Origin: Asticcacaulis sp. AC460
GTDB lineage: Bacteria > Pseudomonadota > Alphaproteobacteria > Caulobacterales > Caulobacteraceae
Assembly: GCF_000495795.1 (NCBI RefSeq)
Contig: NZ_AWGD01000003.1
Location: forward strand, 62,001 to 126,000
DNA: 64,000 nt
Reading direction: 5' to 3'
Shown here: piece by piece, positions 25,716 through 36,577 of the stretch
Numbering within the stretch: the stretch's first letter is position 1
Layout: the number at the start of each line of letters is the position of its first letter
Program-made: the position numbers and the translations under genes
Notes under the pieces: generated by a model
What the model was told of the DNA's origin: nothing
The model's database searches: none
What the model saw: only the letters and a program-made list of their open reading frames with translations

Positions 25716-26110
25716 ATGAAGTCGCACAGCCACGCCACCAGCGGCACATCGGCCGGCGGCATGGGATAGTCGCGCATCTGGTTTGGCCGCACCCATTTCA
25801 GCGCCTTGTGCTCGCGGCTTTCCGGTTCGCCGTCCCAGCGCCGGATCAGATAGAGCGGCATCAGCAGGTGGAAGTCGTCATAGGTGTGCGAGGCAAAGAC
25901 GAACGGCGCCAGGCAGGCGCGCTTGACCGTAATGCCCAGCTCCTCGTCCAGTTCGCGGATCAGGGCGTCTTCCGGTGTTTCGCCGGGTTCGACCTTGCCG
26001 CCGGGAAACTCCCATTGACCGGCCAGTTGCTTGCCATCGGGCCGCTGGGCGATCAGCACCCGGCCTTCGGAATCGACCAGGGCGGCGGCAACGACAAGAA
26101 CGGTTTTCAT
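25712..26110 (-). CDS. mutT: Nudix hydrolase, 8-oxo-dGTP diphosphatase type
   Basis: A 132-residue enzyme from the start MKTVLVVAAALVDSEG. The Nudix box is complete: GGKVEPGETPEDALIREL followed by DEELGI. Other MutT features are ALVDSEGRVLIAQRPDGK and the C-terminal LKWVRPNQMRDYPMPPAD. It removes oxidised guanine nucleotides from the pool. It lies downstream of secA, parvulin and argJ as in Caulobacter relatives. Confidence 0.93.
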   Translation of the reverse strand: MKTVLVVAAALVDSEGRVLIAQRPDGKQLAGQWEFPGGKVEPGETPEDALIRELDEELGITVKRACLAPFVFASHTYDDFHLLMPLYLIRRWDGEPESREHKALKWVRPNQMRDYPMPPADVPLVAWLCDFI

Positions 26111-26222
26111 GACAGGCGATCCGGCAAAAGGCCGATCTAGCAGCGATTGCGGCACTGTGGAAGGGCTTGCGCCGCCGCGGGGCCGCGTCCATAGTCGAGT
26201 CAGTCAACCGAGGGGGCATTCG

Positions 26223-26654
26223 ATGCTGCGCGCAATACTGATATCTCTGGCCGTCATCCTGGCTCTTCCCGTTACCGCCATGGCCGAGGTAACGGCGGCC
26301 GACCTCAAGGCGATCGACACCAAGGTCGACATTTTCTTCAAGACGGCCAACCAGGGCAAGACCACCGAAGCCTTTACAGCCTTCATGCTGCCCGAAACTG
26401 TCAACGAACCGGACCTCATCTCGCAACTGGCCGGAACCATGGACCAGTTGCGCACCTATTATGAAGTGCCGTTCGATTACGATCTGATCAAGACGACGAC
26501 CGCCGGCAACCGCCTGGTCGTCCGCGACTACATCATCTACACCGATAAGGTGCCCTATTTTATCCGGGTGTCGATGTTCAAGACGTCAACCGGCTGGTTC
26601 GGCCAGTACGTGACGATGAAAGACCTCAAGCCGGAAGATATTGTCGGCAACTGA
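26223..26654 (+). CDS. Exported protein of unknown function
   Basis: A 143-residue protein starting after AGGGGG with a signal peptide (MLRAILISLAVILALPVTAMA). The mature part looks like a small alpha+beta fold: helices VDIFFKTANQGKTTEAF and LISQLAGTMDQLRTYYE, then strands VRDYIIYTD, PYFIRVSMFKT and FGQYVTM. The pattern recalls periplasmic DUF proteins of NTF2-like or cystatin-like shape, but I cannot assign a family. Its stop directly abuts the argJ stop (TGATCA), so the two are convergent without a gap. Confidence 0.8.
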   Translation: MLRAILISLAVILALPVTAMAEVTAADLKAIDTKVDIFFKTANQGKTTEAFTAFMLPETVNEPDLISQLAGTMDQLRTYYEVPFDYDLIKTTTAGNRLVVRDYIIYTDKVPYFIRVSMFKTSTGWFGQYVTMKDLKPEDIVGN

Positions 26655-28088
26655 TCAGCTGCGGTAATCCCCGTTGATGCTGATATAGCCGTGCGTCAGG
26701 TCGCAGGTGTAGACATGCGCCGTGGCCCGGCCAACACCGACATCGACGCCGATCTCCAGCTCGGCATTCTTCATATAGGCGCTCATGGCGGCTTCGGAAT
26801 AGTTCAGCGCCACGGCGCCCTGTTCCGCCGCCACCAGGTCGCCGAAACGTATCCCCAGCCGGTCGCGGTCGACCGGTTCCTCGGTCTTGCCGACCGCCAT
26901 GACGATCCGGCCCCAGTTGGCGTCTTCGCCGGCCAGCGCCGTCTTGACCAGCGGGCTTTCGGCGATCGACTTGGCGATTTTCCGTGCCGAGGCCGGATTG
27001 GCCGCACCCGTGACATTGACCTTGACGAACTTGGTGGCGCCCTCGCCGTCACGGATCAACTGGGTCGCCAGCGAGTGCATGACCGCTTCCAGCTTGGTCT
27101 TGAAGTCGGCCAGGCGCTTGTCGCCGGCGCGTGAGATGCGCGGCGCTCCGGCCGCCCCTGTGGCGAACAGCAGGCAGGTGTCATTGGTCGAGGTATCGCC
27201 GTCCACCGTCACCGAATTGAAGGTGGTCCGGGTGAACAGAGCCAGCAGGCTTTGCAGCACGCCCGGCGAAAGCGTCGCGTCGGTGGCGATGAAGGCCAGC
27301 ATGGTCGCCATGTCCGGCGCGATCATGCCTGAGCCCTTGGCGATGCCGTTGATGCGCACCTTGACGCCATCGATCTCGGCCACCGCCGAAGCGCCCTTTG
27401 GGAAGGTGTCGGTGGTCATGATGGTCGTGGCCGCCTCATGCCAAGCATCGGCGCGCAGGTTCTTTTCCAGCTCGTACAGCCGCGCCGCGATCTTGGAATC
27501 GTCCAGCACCACGCCGATCACCCCGGTCGAAGCCAGCATGATGTCGCGCTGGCGGCAATCGATCCGCCGCGCCAGGGCCGACGCTGTCCGCCGCGCCGCG
27601 TCGGCACCCAGCTTGCCGGTGAAAGCATTGGCGCAGCCGGCATTGCACACCAGGGCGCGGACATCCTGACCTTCATTGGCATCCAGTTGCTTCTTGCACC
27701 AATCGACCGGCGCCGAACCAATGGTGTGGCGCGTAAAGACGCCGGCACAGGTCGTGCCCTGCGCGAACTGCATCAGCAGAACGTCCTTGCGCTCATGCTT
27801 GTAGAAGCCGGCACGGTCGGTGGCCATCGTGACACCGCCGACGGGCGGCATGTCGGGCAGGGGTACGGCCAACGGCGATACAGCCAGGCCGGGCTTGCCC
27901 GGTGCGGCAGCCGCCGGCTTCGCCGGTTCTTTAGGCGACTCTGGGCCATGAACGAGGTTGGAGGTCAATTCGGCGCCTTTCTGGACGACACGGGAAATCG
28001 CGGTGGTGAACGGATCGAGCGCGCGCTCCAGGCCCTGCGCCGCCAGACTGGCCATGGGGTTGGACGATGAGGCTGGCGGCTTGGTCAT
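26655..28088 (-). CDS. argJ: Bifunctional ornithine acetyltransferase/N-acetylglutamate synthase
   Basis: A 477-residue enzyme of the arginine pathway; a normal ArgJ has about 400 residues. The catalytic part starts near residue 75 with PLPDMPPVGGVTMAT. The autoprocessing site, where the proenzyme is cut before threonine, is in KGSGMIAPDMATMLAF (about residue 265). Later motifs are FNSVTVDGDTSTND and the C-terminal TCDLTHGYISINGDYRS. The first 70 residues are an extra Ala/Pro/Lys-rich extension with an amphipathic helix; whether translation starts there is unproven. It is antisense-adjacent to the next exported-protein gene, which starts 135 bases away. Confidence 0.95.
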   Translation of the reverse strand: MTKPPASSSNPMASLAAQGLERALDPFTTAISRVVQKGAELTSNLVHGPESPKEPAKPAAAAPGKPGLAVSPLAVPLPDMPPVGGVTMATDRAGFYKHERKDVLLMQFAQGTTCAGVFTRHTIGSAPVDWCKKQLDANEGQDVRALVCNAGCANAFTGKLGADAARRTASALARRIDCRQRDIMLASTGVIGVVLDDSKIAARLYELEKNLRADAWHEAATTIMTTDTFPKGASAVAEIDGVKVRINGIAKGSGMIAPDMATMLAFIATDATLSPGVLQSLLALFTRTTFNSVTVDGDTSTNDTCLLFATGAAGAPRISRAGDKRLADFKTKLEAVMHSLATQLIRDGEGATKFVKVNVTGAANPASARKIAKSIAESPLVKTALAGEDANWGRIVMAVGKTEEPVDRDRLGIRFGDLVAAEQGAVALNYSEAAMSAYMKNAELEIGVDVGVGRATAHVYTCDLTHGYISINGDYRS

Positions 28089-28223
28089 GGCGCGTCTCCC
28101 AAAAAACTAGGCTGAAAACTCCGGGTGGCCTTATCAGACAGCGTCCGCTTCGCCAACGCTTTTCGGCACCTTACCCTGAGGGTAAAACCGCGTTATGGTG
28201 GGGCGTGGCTGAGGGGCTGTGAC

Positions 28224-29039
28224 ATGAAACCGTTCGCACTGATGTTTACACTGGCCGTGGCCGTAGCGGCGCCATGCGCTGTGGCTGGTGACAAGGACCC
28301 GCCGGCGACAAAAACCGCAAAGGTCGGCAAGCCCCGTCAGGCCCCGGCACGGACCGGCGACGATCGCTCGGCGACGCCGGCGGATGCACCGGGTAGCCGC
28401 GGCGCGCCGGATCGTCCCGGCGGTCGCCAGGGAACGCCGGGACCGGGGAGCCGGCGGGGACAGGCCGGCGCCATCGTCATCGACAGTTTCGATGCTCAGG
28501 TTGAAGAGCGTGGCGCTCCGGCCCAGGGCTCCGGCGGCGGGGTTGAAGTCCGCGATTTCCAGGCGACGGTGGATACGGGCAAGGGCGGCGACCAGGGCCG
28601 CGGCGGCGTCCGGGTCGATGAGATCGATGTCCAGGTGGAAGAGGCCGAGCCCCAGGGCGGGGTGGTGTTCGACGAAGTCAAGGTGGTGGTCGAGCCGGGC
28701 AAGGGCGGTTCGGACGACAGTGACGACGGTTCGGGCGGCGATGTCGACGGCGACAAGGGTGGCAGTTCCTATGGCGGAGACCAGGAGGAAGGTGGCAACC
28801 GTCGACGGGTCACGCCGGCCACGGACGGACGGCCCGATATCGGCGGTCGTGCCTTCGATCAGGCCGTGGGTCCGCGTGGCGGAGGGGCCGATCCGTCCGA
28901 TCCGGCGGCCACTCCGACGGAGGATGGCCAGGCGGGTAACGGCGGCAAGACCAAGGGTGACGGCAAGCACACGGGCAAGCACCAGACCGGCAAGGGTCAG
29001 GTCAGAACCAGCAATCCGGTGAGGCGAGGCGGTAATTAG
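28224..29039 (+). CDS. Exported Gly/Asp-rich low-complexity protein
   Basis: A 271-residue product with a signal peptide (MKPFALMFTLAVAVAAPCAVA), supported by a GAGGGG ribosome site. The mature protein has no cysteine after the leader and few aromatic residues, and consists of Gly/Asp/Arg/Pro-rich tracts. Four short repeated units are visible in the middle, each ending in a strand: IVIDSFDAQVEE, VEVRDFQATVD, VRVDEIDVQVEE and VVFDEVKVVVE, separated by Gly-rich linkers. It probably acts outside the cytoplasm, perhaps as a matrix or calcium-binding protein; this is inference from composition. Confidence 0.75.
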   Translation: MKPFALMFTLAVAVAAPCAVAGDKDPPATKTAKVGKPRQAPARTGDDRSATPADAPGSRGAPDRPGGRQGTPGPGSRRGQAGAIVIDSFDAQVEERGAPAQGSGGGVEVRDFQATVDTGKGGDQGRGGVRVDEIDVQVEEAEPQGGVVFDEVKVVVEPGKGGSDDSDDGSGGDVDGDKGGSSYGGDQEEGGNRRRVTPATDGRPDIGGRAFDQAVGPRGGGADPSDPAATPTEDGQAGNGGKTKGDGKHTGKHQTGKGQVRTSNPVRRGGN

Positions 29040-29045
29040 AAATCT

Positions 29046-29268
29046 CTGATACCTCCCCGCGCCTCTTGCGTGGGGAGGGGGACCATAAGCGGAACGAAGC
29101 AAAGCGAAGTGTAGCGAAATGGTGGTGGGGCGACTTGCTGTCGGAGTAGCCGGCTTCAGCGCTTCCGGAAGAAAGTCGCCCCACCACCACATCTCACGCG
29201 CTGCGCCTTCGGCGGGGCGCGTTCGTGCGGTCCCCCTCCCCACGCAAAGAGGCGTGGGGAGGTATCAG
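29046..29268. repeat. Long inverted repeat with hairpin ends, copy 3
   Basis: Terminal arms of about 40 bases pair (29046-29084 with 29229-29268): the outer 13 bases CTGATACCTCCCC are perfect, then one mismatch and one indel. Each arm folds back on itself. A second inner pair TGGTGGTGGGGCGACTT (29120-29136) with its complement at 29173-29189 is perfect. The core AGCGGAACGAAG (29088) is shared with copy 2. No open frame and no transposase gene inside, so it can only move with help from outside. Confidence 0.85.
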
Positions 29269-29275
29269 ACTATCT

Positions 29276-30322
29276 CTACCCGCCCCGGGCCGTACCGATC
29301 AGCTTCGACGAGCCGCCCTTGGCCTCCCCCATCGGCACCGACAAGGCCACCGGTTTGCCCTTGCCGCCCGAAGACGCCGACGCACTCGCCTCTTCGCCGG
29401 CACTGGCCGAATCCTCAGCCGCATGTGCCGGGGCATTGGCCGGCTCCTGGCCCGCCGTGTCGCTCAGCGCCGACTTCTCGATCAGCTTCTCGACCTTGGC
29501 GCCCTTGCGCAGGCCGTCCAGCAAACCGGCAACCTGGTTATAGATCAGGTAGCGCATGATAATCGGACGCTCTTCCTCCAGCGACGGCAATTGTTCCGGC
29601 CGGCGGTCCTCGACGCGCAGGATGGCCCAGCCGCCGTCGGTCTGGACCGGGCCAACCGTATCGCCGACCTTGGCCGTCGACAGGACGCCCTTATAGGCCT
29701 GGGGCATGATATCGGTGGTGAAATAGCCCATATCGCCACCCGAGAAACGCGTCGTCTGGTCGATCGAACGCTCCATGGCCATGGCTTCGAACAGCGAACC
29801 GCCCTGAACGGCCTTCAGCACATTGTCGGCATCATCCTTGCTCTTCAGCAGGATGACGCGGGTGCGGATCTCCTCCGACTGCTTCGACAGCTTTACCTGT
29901 TCGTCGTAATGTTCCTTGATCGCCTTTTCATCGATGTCGCGATCGATGGTGTTTTCAACCAGCATGTCGCCGAGGATCCGATCCTCCGCGGCCTGGAGGC
30001 GGCGCTGGGCGGCAACGGACTTGTCCAGTCCCTTGGCGCGGGCGGCCTTGGCCAGCAGACGCTGGTCGATCACCTCTTCCAGCGTGCGCGCGAACAGGTC
30101 CGAGGTCGGGTCCAGCGGCTCGCCCGGGCCGATGGCGCCTTGGGCGACGGCTTCGGCGCGGACGTCGGACGCCCATACCGTTTCGCTGTCGATCTTGGCC
30201 ACGGCAATGTCGCCGGGTTCCGGCGGCCGGTCGGTAACGGTGGGTTTGTTACAGGCCGCCAGGCCAAGGGTTGCGGCGGCGAGCAAGGTCAAGGCGAGGC
30301 GGAAACCGCGGCGTCCGATCAT
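29276..30322 (-). CDS. PpiC-type parvulin peptidyl-prolyl isomerase lipoprotein
   Basis: A 348-residue protein. The signal peptide ends with lipobox LAAC (ATLGLAACNK), so it is a lipoprotein. The N-terminal half is a helical chaperone-like arm (SETVWASDVRAEAVAQG, EEVIDQRLLAKAARAKGL, VENTIDRDIDEKAIKEHYDEQV). The parvulin domain follows at about 150-255, e.g. RVILLKSKDDADNVLKAVQGG, GGDMGYFTTDIMPQAY, VGDTVGPVQTDGGWAILRV. This matches SurA/PrsA-like periplasmic folding factors. It is divergent from secA, which fits a common role in protein export. Confidence 0.92.
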   Translation of the reverse strand: MIGRRGFRLALTLLAAATLGLAACNKPTVTDRPPEPGDIAVAKIDSETVWASDVRAEAVAQGAIGPGEPLDPTSDLFARTLEEVIDQRLLAKAARAKGLDKSVAAQRRLQAAEDRILGDMLVENTIDRDIDEKAIKEHYDEQVKLSKQSEEIRTRVILLKSKDDADNVLKAVQGGSLFEAMAMERSIDQTTRFSGGDMGYFTTDIMPQAYKGVLSTAKVGDTVGPVQTDGGWAILRVEDRRPEQLPSLEEERPIIMRYLIYNQVAGLLDGLRKGAKVEKLIEKSALSDTAGQEPANAPAHAAEDSASAGEEASASASSGGKGKPVALSVPMGEAKGGSSKLIGTARGG

Positions 30323-30337
30323 AAACTATCCCCTAGA

Positions 30338-30381
30338 GCGCAATCCGATAAAGTGTGCAGCACTTTTCGGGTAAATTGCGC
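30338..30381. repeat. Alphaproteobacterial-type imperfect inverted repeat
   Basis: GCGCAATCCGATAAAGTG (30338-30355) and CACTTTTCGGGTAAATTGCGC (30361-30381) pair around TGCAG. This form (GAGC...ATCCGAAAAGTG with a ...CACTTTTCGG partner) recurs widely in alphaproteobacterial intergenic DNA as a dispersed hairpin (known to me as a general pattern). It sits within the 365-base gap 30323-30687 between the parvulin and secA, in which I see no gene; the rest of the gap is presumably the divergent promoter region. Confidence 0.7.
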
Positions 30382-30687
30382 GCCAAACCAAAAAATCTGG
30401 AGCCCGATGGCGATTCTACCAACGCCATCCCGCTCCAGGGCCCCTAAATATTGTTCACACGGGGCGGCTGCGTTGACATACACCATTCTGCCGCTTAAGT
30501 CAGTGCCCGTGCTTGAAAAGCGCTTTTTCCGGCTTATTTGACCCAGAACCCGTTTCATTACGGTGAACGTCAGGTCACATACAAGAAACTTCGCGCCGCT
30601 CGACTCAACCCTCTACATCCAATGGGCTAATTTGCCGCCGCACAGGGACGGCAGGCCTTGAGGACACAAGTAAAACAAGGTCTACCA

Positions 30688-33564
<2,877 letters not shown>

Positions 33565-33693
33565 TCCTGGCTTACGCTGAGCGCCGGCAGGCCCAGAAAT
33601 GCGCCTGGCGCGTTCGGGCAGCGCAGCGTGCGACCGCACGCCGCCGTTGATATGTCGAGCCGCGCGGCGAATAAGCGTAAAAAGCGAGTCTTT

Positions 33694-33725
33694 CGCATTC
33701 CCGCCACAGTCGTGACGGGAATGCG
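33694..33725. terminator. Hairpin after secA, terminator candidate
   Basis: CGCATTCCCG-c-CAC-agtc-GTG-a-CGGGAATGCG forms a 13-14 bp stem with one mismatch. There is no long T-run on either side, so it may need Rho or be only a structured spacer. It lies between secA and the exported-protein cassette. Confidence 0.5.
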
Positions 33726-33809
33726 GCGGTTTCCCGGATTCAAGCCTTGCCACCCGCCATCCCCCGGTTTATCGTCCGTTTACTTTTTGGCTTTCGGGGG
33801 ATGTTCGTC

Positions 33810-34391
33810 ATGAAGACGATCCGCGTCGCTGCCGCCGCTGTGTTATTTACGGTCCTTGCTTCGCCGGTCTTGGCGCAGGAGATTGTCGACGCTGCGCCGT
33901 CCAATCTGTACGCGGTCGCCGCCGGCGATACCGCCACGCCCGCCCTGGCCCAGCTCAACGACTCCGCCGACTCCGCCAATGCCGCGCAGAAGGTCGAGCT
34001 GTACAAGCAGTTGATGGAAATCAACGGCCAGTCGCGCAACATCCGCAACGTCATCGGTAATACCAAGTCGACGACCCTGCAGATCGTGATCGAGCGGTCC
34101 GGCCAGGCGGCCCTGTCCGCCACGGACGGCGCCCGCTACGAGTCGATCGCCAGCACCATCCTGGGCCAGACCGAAGCCACCCTGATCAACGACATCGCGG
34201 TCGCCCAGTCGGCCTCCTTCAGCACCGACGAGATCCAGCAGCTGATCGCCGCCAACTCCTCGGTCGCCGCCGCCAAATACAATGCCGGCAAGTTCACCCA
34301 GAGCCAGTCCAATACCCAGCAGATCCAGCAGTACATGGTCGAGGCCGTCATCAAGATCATCAAGACCTTCCAGGAATCGATGGCCAGCTGA
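33810..34391 (+). CDS. Exported helical protein A of a four-gene cassette
   Basis: A 193-residue protein starting MKTIRVAAAAVLF with a signal peptide ending VLAQ. The mature part is helical: AQKVELYKQLMEINGQSRNIR, QIVIERSGQAALSA, ATLINDIAVAQSASFSTDEIQQLI, then a long helix IQQYMVEAVIKIIKTF. The pattern of a repeated hydrophobic helix pair with an 'SFST/LTxEE' linker resembles DUF2059-type periplasmic proteins; I rate that as a pattern match only. It is the first of four same-strand genes (33810-36511). No cysteine. Confidence 0.72.
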   Translation: MKTIRVAAAAVLFTVLASPVLAQEIVDAAPSNLYAVAAGDTATPALAQLNDSADSANAAQKVELYKQLMEINGQSRNIRNVIGNTKSTTLQIVIERSGQAALSATDGARYESIASTILGQTEATLINDIAVAQSASFSTDEIQQLIAANSSVAAAKYNAGKFTQSQSNTQQIQQYMVEAVIKIIKTFQESMAS

Positions 34392-34426
34392 TCCGCAGTT
34401 TTCCGATACCTCCGGGGGAGTAGATT

Positions 34427-35305
34427 TTGTCCGTACGCTTTCGTCTCATCGCTGCTTCTCTTGCCCTGGTCATGGCGGCAGGGTGTGTTCACGCCCAGTC
34501 AACGCAAGGATCGGCGCCCCTGTCGGCCGATCAGTCGAAGCAACTGGGCGCCTACATGCAGAACCTGGGCCGTAGCCAGGCTTCGAAAAAGTCGCAGCCG
34601 GACACCGGTCACGCCATCATCACCCCCGGCATGATTCCCAGCAACGATGTCGCGGCTGTCACCGCCCCGGATCAACGCACCCTCGACAACCTGCTGGCGC
34701 TGACTGCGCCTGACGCCGAGCCCACGGGCATGGCGTTCGGCATGGCCAGTGGCTTCGGCGTCCAGACAGCCCTGCCCGAAGTCGCCACCTGGGACCAGCA
34801 AGCCGGCCGCGCCATCGTCGCCGCTTTCGCCAAGCCCGACCACGGCACGGCCGATGAGGTCGCCACCTTCGCCGCCGTCCCGGCGGGCAATGCCGCCTTC
34901 GAAGAGCGCGTCGGCCTGGCGCGCACCCTGTTCCGCGTCGACGGCACCGAGGAGCTGGTGCGCTACTTCGTGGCGCGCGAACACATGAAGCTGATCATCC
35001 AGGAAGTCGCCCGCCATATCGACTTCAGCAAGCTGAGTGAAACCGACCGCGTCCGCCTGGCGACCATCGCCGCCGTGGCCCAGACCGAACTCGAAGACAA
35101 GATTCTCGATCTGAACGCACGCAACCAGGCCAATATCCTGACCTCGCCCGAGTTGATGCAGCTGATCGTCGCCTTCGACATCGATCCGCAACGCAAGATG
35201 ACGCGGATGCGCCTGAACGACGACGGCAAGATCGACCGGGCCGCCGAACTGGACCTGCGCCTGGCGCAATACACCATCGTCAAGCAGTTCGAATCCGGCC
35301 AGTAA
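34427..35305 (+). CDS. Exported helical protein B of the cassette
   Basis: A 292-residue protein, longer than its neighbours. Start TTG at 34427, after GGGGGAG; a signal peptide (FRLIAASLALVMAAGCVHA) with a GC lipobox-like site (AAGCVHA), so a lipoprotein is possible. An N-terminal extension of about 130 residues (Ser/Gln/Asp rich, PDTGHAIITPGMIPSN) precedes helices matching the other members: KLIIQEVARHIDFSKLSE and LATIAAVAQTELEDKILDLN, and a tail YTIVKQFES. 35 bases after gene A. Confidence 0.72.
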   Translation: MSVRFRLIAASLALVMAAGCVHAQSTQGSAPLSADQSKQLGAYMQNLGRSQASKKSQPDTGHAIITPGMIPSNDVAAVTAPDQRTLDNLLALTAPDAEPTGMAFGMASGFGVQTALPEVATWDQQAGRAIVAAFAKPDHGTADEVATFAAVPAGNAAFEERVGLARTLFRVDGTEELVRYFVAREHMKLIIQEVARHIDFSKLSETDRVRLATIAAVAQTELEDKILDLNARNQANILTSPELMQLIVAFDIDPQRKMTRMRLNDDGKIDRAAELDLRLAQYTIVKQFESGQ

Positions 35306-35329
35306 GCCGTCCGGGAAGGACCAGCCGCC

Positions 35330-35908
35330 ATGCGCCCAACCTTCGTGCGTAACTTCGCGGCCGGCCTTTTTGGGGTTTCGCTTTGCATCCTCCCGCTGAG
35401 CCCGGCCACGGCGCAGACACCCCCTGCGGAGGTGTCCGAAGCAAGTCTGACCCTCTCGCGCGAAGTCCTGGAAAACCTGCGGTATTTCGACCTGATGCTG
35501 ATCGGTATGCGTAACGGATTCGAGGGCAATGATGACTACCGCGGCCTGTCCGAAACCGAACAAAAGCGATTTTTCGCGCTGGCTGTCGAGGAAATGGAAA
35601 TCCGCCGCGTTGCGATCATCGATGTCATGGCCAAGGGGAATATCAACCGTCTGACCGCCGAGGAATGGGAACAAGCGGCCCAGTTTTCCAGAATCAAGTA
35701 TGTGCAGGACCTTGTCCTTGCCGGGGTCAACCCCTCTGGTCCGCGGCCGGACCCGGCCACTATGACGCCATCCGAAAGCGCCCTGTTCAGCCGCCTGGTG
35801 CCCCAGCCTTTCATCGCGCGACTTTTTAGCAAGGAACAGATAGAGCCTGCCGAGTCACTGGTCCTCGAAGCCGGTAACGCCGCCCTGGCCCGTTTTCAGG
35901 CCCAATAA
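35330..35908 (+). CDS. Exported helical protein C of the cassette
   Basis: A 192-residue product with signal peptide (FAAGLFGVSLCILPLSPATAQ). Recognisable segments: SREVLENLRYFDLMLIGMRNG, AVEEMEIRRVAIIDVMAKG, LTAEEWEQAAQFSRIKYVQDLVLAG, PDPATMTPSESALFSRL and a final helix LVLEAGNAALARFQ. These align well with protein D (LARVLGNLKIVDVM, FTADELKVLLRLSQIKYIQQLVAQG, ADPSTMSADDKAVYDQ), showing clear paralogy. 24 bases after gene B. Confidence 0.75.
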   Translation: MRPTFVRNFAAGLFGVSLCILPLSPATAQTPPAEVSEASLTLSREVLENLRYFDLMLIGMRNGFEGNDDYRGLSETEQKRFFALAVEEMEIRRVAIIDVMAKGNINRLTAEEWEQAAQFSRIKYVQDLVLAGVNPSGPRPDPATMTPSESALFSRLVPQPFIARLFSKEQIEPAESLVLEAGNAALARFQAQ

Positions 35909-35929
35909 TCACTTCAGGGAACTTACACC

Positions 35930-36511
35930 ATGTCGTTCAAAGCCCTCTTCACCGCCGCCGCCCTGGCCCTCAGCGCCATGGCCGTGACCACCATCGCCAC
36001 GCCGGCCGCCGCCCAGGCCACCGATCCGGTCAAGCTGGACCTGACCGCACGGGTGCTCGGCAATCTGAAGATCGTCGACGTCATGGCCCGCGCGGGCGCC
36101 CAGACGCTGCTGGCCGACGAGACCATCAAGTCCTTCACGCCGACGGAACAGAACCGCCTTGTGCAGTTCTACACCGACGGCCTGCATGCCGAGGAAAGCG
36201 CCCTTAACCGCAAGCTGGCGGCCAGTTGCGCCGACGATTTCACGGCGGACGAACTAAAGGTGCTGCTGCGCCTGTCGCAGATCAAATACATCCAGCAACT
36301 GGTCGCCCAGGGCGGCGATCCGTCCATAAACGCCGACCCGTCGACCATGAGCGCCGACGACAAGGCGGTTTATGACCAGTATTCCAACAGCGATCTGGTC
36401 ACCCGTCTGGCCGACAACCTCGATTTCGATGCTATCAAGCCCGACCTGGAAGCCATCACCCTACAAGCCGTCACCGATTTCCTGGCCTGGCGCGCCCAGC
36501 AACCGGCCTGA
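35930..36511 (+). CDS. Exported helical protein D of the cassette
   Basis: A 193-residue product with a signal peptide ending PAAAQA. Its helical segments match protein C over most of its length (see protein C) including 'DDFTADELKVLLRLSQIKYIQ' (one Cys in SCADDF). The start has an upstream CAGGG, 21 bases after gene C, and the same strand order argues for one operon. Function unknown. Confidence 0.78.
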   Translation: MSFKALFTAAALALSAMAVTTIATPAAAQATDPVKLDLTARVLGNLKIVDVMARAGAQTLLADETIKSFTPTEQNRLVQFYTDGLHAEESALNRKLAASCADDFTADELKVLLRLSQIKYIQQLVAQGGDPSINADPSTMSADDKAVYDQYSNSDLVTRLADNLDFDAIKPDLEAITLQAVTDFLAWRAQQPA

Positions 36512-36577
36512 TCATGGCCCCTTGTGATCACGAACATACCGGGGCATAGTACCGTCCTGCCTTGCCCCGGACGTTCC

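Noticed and set aside
30319-30558. A 79-codon open frame between parvulin and secA
   Set aside because: It overlaps the parvulin start and the inverted repeat and has no motif or ribosome site.
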